Below, piece by piece: positions 7,029-8,438 of a stretch of 8,438 nucleotides of DNA. This stretch comes from Chloroflexota bacterium. GTDB lineage: Bacteria; Chloroflexota; Anaerolineae; Anaerolineales; Anaerolineaceae. Below the pieces are notes generated by a model. That model saw only the letters and a list, made by a program, of their open reading frames with translations. It did not search any database and was not told where the DNA came from. A program made the position numbers and the translations under genes. Location: NCBI GenBank assembly GCA_023406965.1, contig JAEXTI010000481.1, positions 1-8,438 of the forward strand, written 5' to 3'. Positions within the stretch are counted from its first letter, which is position 1. Each line of letters starts with the position of its first letter.

Positions 7029-7056
7029 GCCGGTAAAGCGAGAATGGAGCAGCAGC

Positions 7057-8438
7057 ATGGCAGATATGGTCGGTAGGACACTTGGACGATACCAGTTAAA
7101 CAAACTCCTCGGCGAAGGCGGCATGGGCTCGGTCTACAAAGGCCGCGACATCACCCTGCAGCGCGACGTTGCCGTGAAGATCATGCACTCCCAATTCGTC
7201 CGCCAGCCCGATTTTCGCGAACGCTTTCTTCAGGAAGCTCGCACTGCTGCCCGCTTCAACCATCCTTCGGTGGTGCAGGTATTCGATTTCGGCCAAACCC
7301 AGGATGCCCTCTACATCGTCATGGAATTCATCCCCGGCGACAACCTTGGCAAGCTGCTCACCGATCTGCGCACCCAAAAGAAATGGATCCGCCTCGATGA
7401 GGCCCTGGAACTGCTTCGCCAGGTCGCCCTGGCCCTTGGCTACGCGCACAAACAAGGCGTCTTGCATCGTGACATTAAGCCCGGTAACATCATGCTGCGC
7501 CCCGAACCCAGCGGCTCGCTCCCCTACCGCCCGGTCATCACTGACCTCGGCCTGGCCAAGCTGGTTGGGCAAGCCGGCATCACCCAGGACGGCACCAGCA
7601 TGGGCACGCCCGCTTATATGTCGCCCGAACAGGCCATGGGTGAAAACCTGGACGCGCGCTCCGATGTGTACTCTCTGGGCGTTTTGCTCTACGAGCTGGC
7701 TACCGCACAACTGCCCTTTCCCGCTCGCACGATCTCCGAGGCCATTCGCTATCACACCAAAGAACAACCTCCTGCGCCCTCTTCCATCCGCCCCGACCTG
7801 CCTCCTGCGTTGGAGAAGTTCATCCTTGGTACCCTCTCCAAAGACCCGGCTCAACGCCCTGCCAGCGCAGCGGATTTGGCCAAAGGCCTTGAAGAACTGA
7901 TCCCTGGTGCCACGCCGGTGGGCAGCGCTCCCACCGCCATCGGCCCCGCCGAGTCCCTATCCACCCAATATCAGCAATCCATGGTCGAGCGCGGCCCCTC
8001 GCTGATGGCAGATCTGGGAGAACCCGAAACCTCGAACATCGATCGGGTCCAGGTCATTTTGAAGGACCAAACCTCCCGCCATATTACCCTTCAACCCGGC
8101 CAATCTGTTGTCGGGCGTGACCGCGCAGCGGCCATCTACATCGACGATTCCAAAGCCTCTCGCCAGCATGTGCGCATTGAGGGCAGCAACGGACAATACA
8201 AGGTCACCGATCTCAATTCTACCAACGGCACCTTCCTGGGCACTGCCCGCTTATTGCCCGGCGTGCCCGAAACCTGGACACCCGACAAATTACTCCTCAT
8301 CGGCGACACCTATCTGCGCCTCATTCCTGCCGTCGTTTCCTCCCCAGTTCAACGCTCATCCATCCTCCGCCGCGATGGCACCCAGGTGGAAACAGGTGAC
8401 ATACATGCTTCTACCGGCGAGGGCCGTTTGGCTGTTTT
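7057..8438 (+). CDS. PknB-type Ser/Thr protein kinase with FHA domain, 3'-truncated by window
   Basis: The visible 460 codons start at ATG 7057, preceded by GGAGC at 7046-7050; the ATG at 7044 is out of frame and soon closed. The kinase domain (about 12-280) is complete: glycine loop GEGGMG at 19-24, ATP-anchoring K41 in VAVK, LHRDIKPGN with catalytic D139 and N144, metal-binding D163 in DLG (DFG variant), GTPAYMSPE at 183-191, and DARSDVYSLG. It should phosphorylate Ser/Thr, probably including itself. After a ~45-residue Thr/Ser/Pro linker comes an FHA domain (about 331-420) with G353-R354, S368-R369-Q370-H371 and N387-S-T-N390-G391-T392. Sequence continues past this domain with RRDGTQVETGD, so a further unseen C-terminal region exists. 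No transmembrane helix appears in the visible part. Position just after a baseplate FHA protein suggests control of the injection system, by analogy with T6SS PpkA/Fha1; the substrate is unknown. Confidence 0.93.
   Translation, partial: MADMVGRTLGRYQLNKLLGEGGMGSVYKGRDITLQRDVAVKIMHSQFVRQPDFRERFLQEARTAARFNHPSVVQVFDFGQTQDALYIVMEFIPGDNLGKLLTDLRTQKKWIRLDEALELLRQVALALGYAHKQGVLHRDIKPGNIMLRPEPSGSLPYRPVITDLGLAKLVGQAGITQDGTSMGTPAYMSPEQAMGENLDARSDVYSLGVLLYELATAQLPFPARTISEAIRYHTKEQPPAPSSIRPDLPPALEKFILGTLSKDPAQRPASAADLAKGLEELIPGATPVGSAPTAIGPAESLSTQYQQSMVERGPSLMADLGEPETSNIDRVQVILKDQTSRHITLQPGQSVVGRDRAAAIYIDDSKASRQHVRIEGSNGQYKVTDLNSTNGTFLGTARLLPGVPETWTPDKLLLIGDTYLRLIPAVVSSPVQRSSILRRDGTQVETGDIHASTGEGRLAV

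Noticed and set aside
7096..7854. 252-residue minus-strand frame and a 198-residue plus-strand frame (7304-7900) over the kinase
   Set aside because: Both are shadows of the kinase gene, whose catalytic motifs are complete and in one frame from 7057.
1..8438. Ordinary prophage or type VI secretion cluster as the source of these genes
   Set aside because: No T6SS membrane-complex or phage head, packaging or lysis genes are visible, and DUF4157 next to spike, gp25 and J-type genes is characteristic of eCIS. Flanking sequence would be needed to exclude the alternatives fully.
1..8438. CRISPR arrays, tRNA or rRNA genes, insertion sequences
   Set aside because: No regularly spaced repeats, RNA gene sequence, transposase motifs or terminal inverted repeats were seen.

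Overview
This 8.4 kb window holds part of a contractile injection system (CIS) locus of the extracellular, phage-tail-like type (eCIS; the Afp/PVC/MAC-related family). All genes are on the + strand and tightly packed, with intergenic gaps of 4 to 15 bp until a 63 bp gap before the last gene. Most of the DNA is GC-rich with G/C-biased third positions. Several starts have clear AGGAG/GGAGG ribosome-binding sites. GC richness, an eCIS operon and a PknB-type Ser/Thr kinase carrying an FHA domain would fit an environmental Chloroflexota-like bacterium, or another GC-rich phylum. No rRNA, tRNA or other taxonomic marker is present, so the host is only a guess.

Layout. Positions 1-959 are the 3' part of a VgrG-like (gp27/gp5) spike gene with an OB fold and a beta-helical needle. 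Positions 967-1368 encode a PAAR-like spike tip. Positions 1373-1768 encode a gp25-like baseplate wedge protein. Positions 1784-3787 encode a gp6/baseplate-J-like assembly protein. Positions 3801-5975 encode a large protein with a DUF4157 (HExxH) domain, the domain most typical of eCIS-associated cargo, followed by about 490 residues of helix-rich sequence that I do not recognise. Positions 5983-6993 encode an FHA domain joined by a very proline-rich linker to a phage tail protein I-like domain. From 7057 to the right edge is a Ser/Thr protein kinase with a second FHA domain, truncated by the window.

How they fit together. The first four genes build the spike and baseplate wedge of a contractile particle. 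The DUF4157 protein, placed inside the structural operon and partly lower in GC, is the best candidate for a payload or a payload-processing factor. The most unusual feature is the pair of phosphothreonine-signalling modules. One FHA domain is fused to a structural baseplate protein, and the next gene is a Ser/Thr kinase with its own FHA domain. This recalls the PpkA/Fha1 threonine-phosphorylation switch of the type VI secretion system, but here the reader domain would be part of the injection machine. That regulatory role is inferred from domain content and position. Sheath, inner tube, AAA+ ATPase and tail-terminator genes are not in the window.
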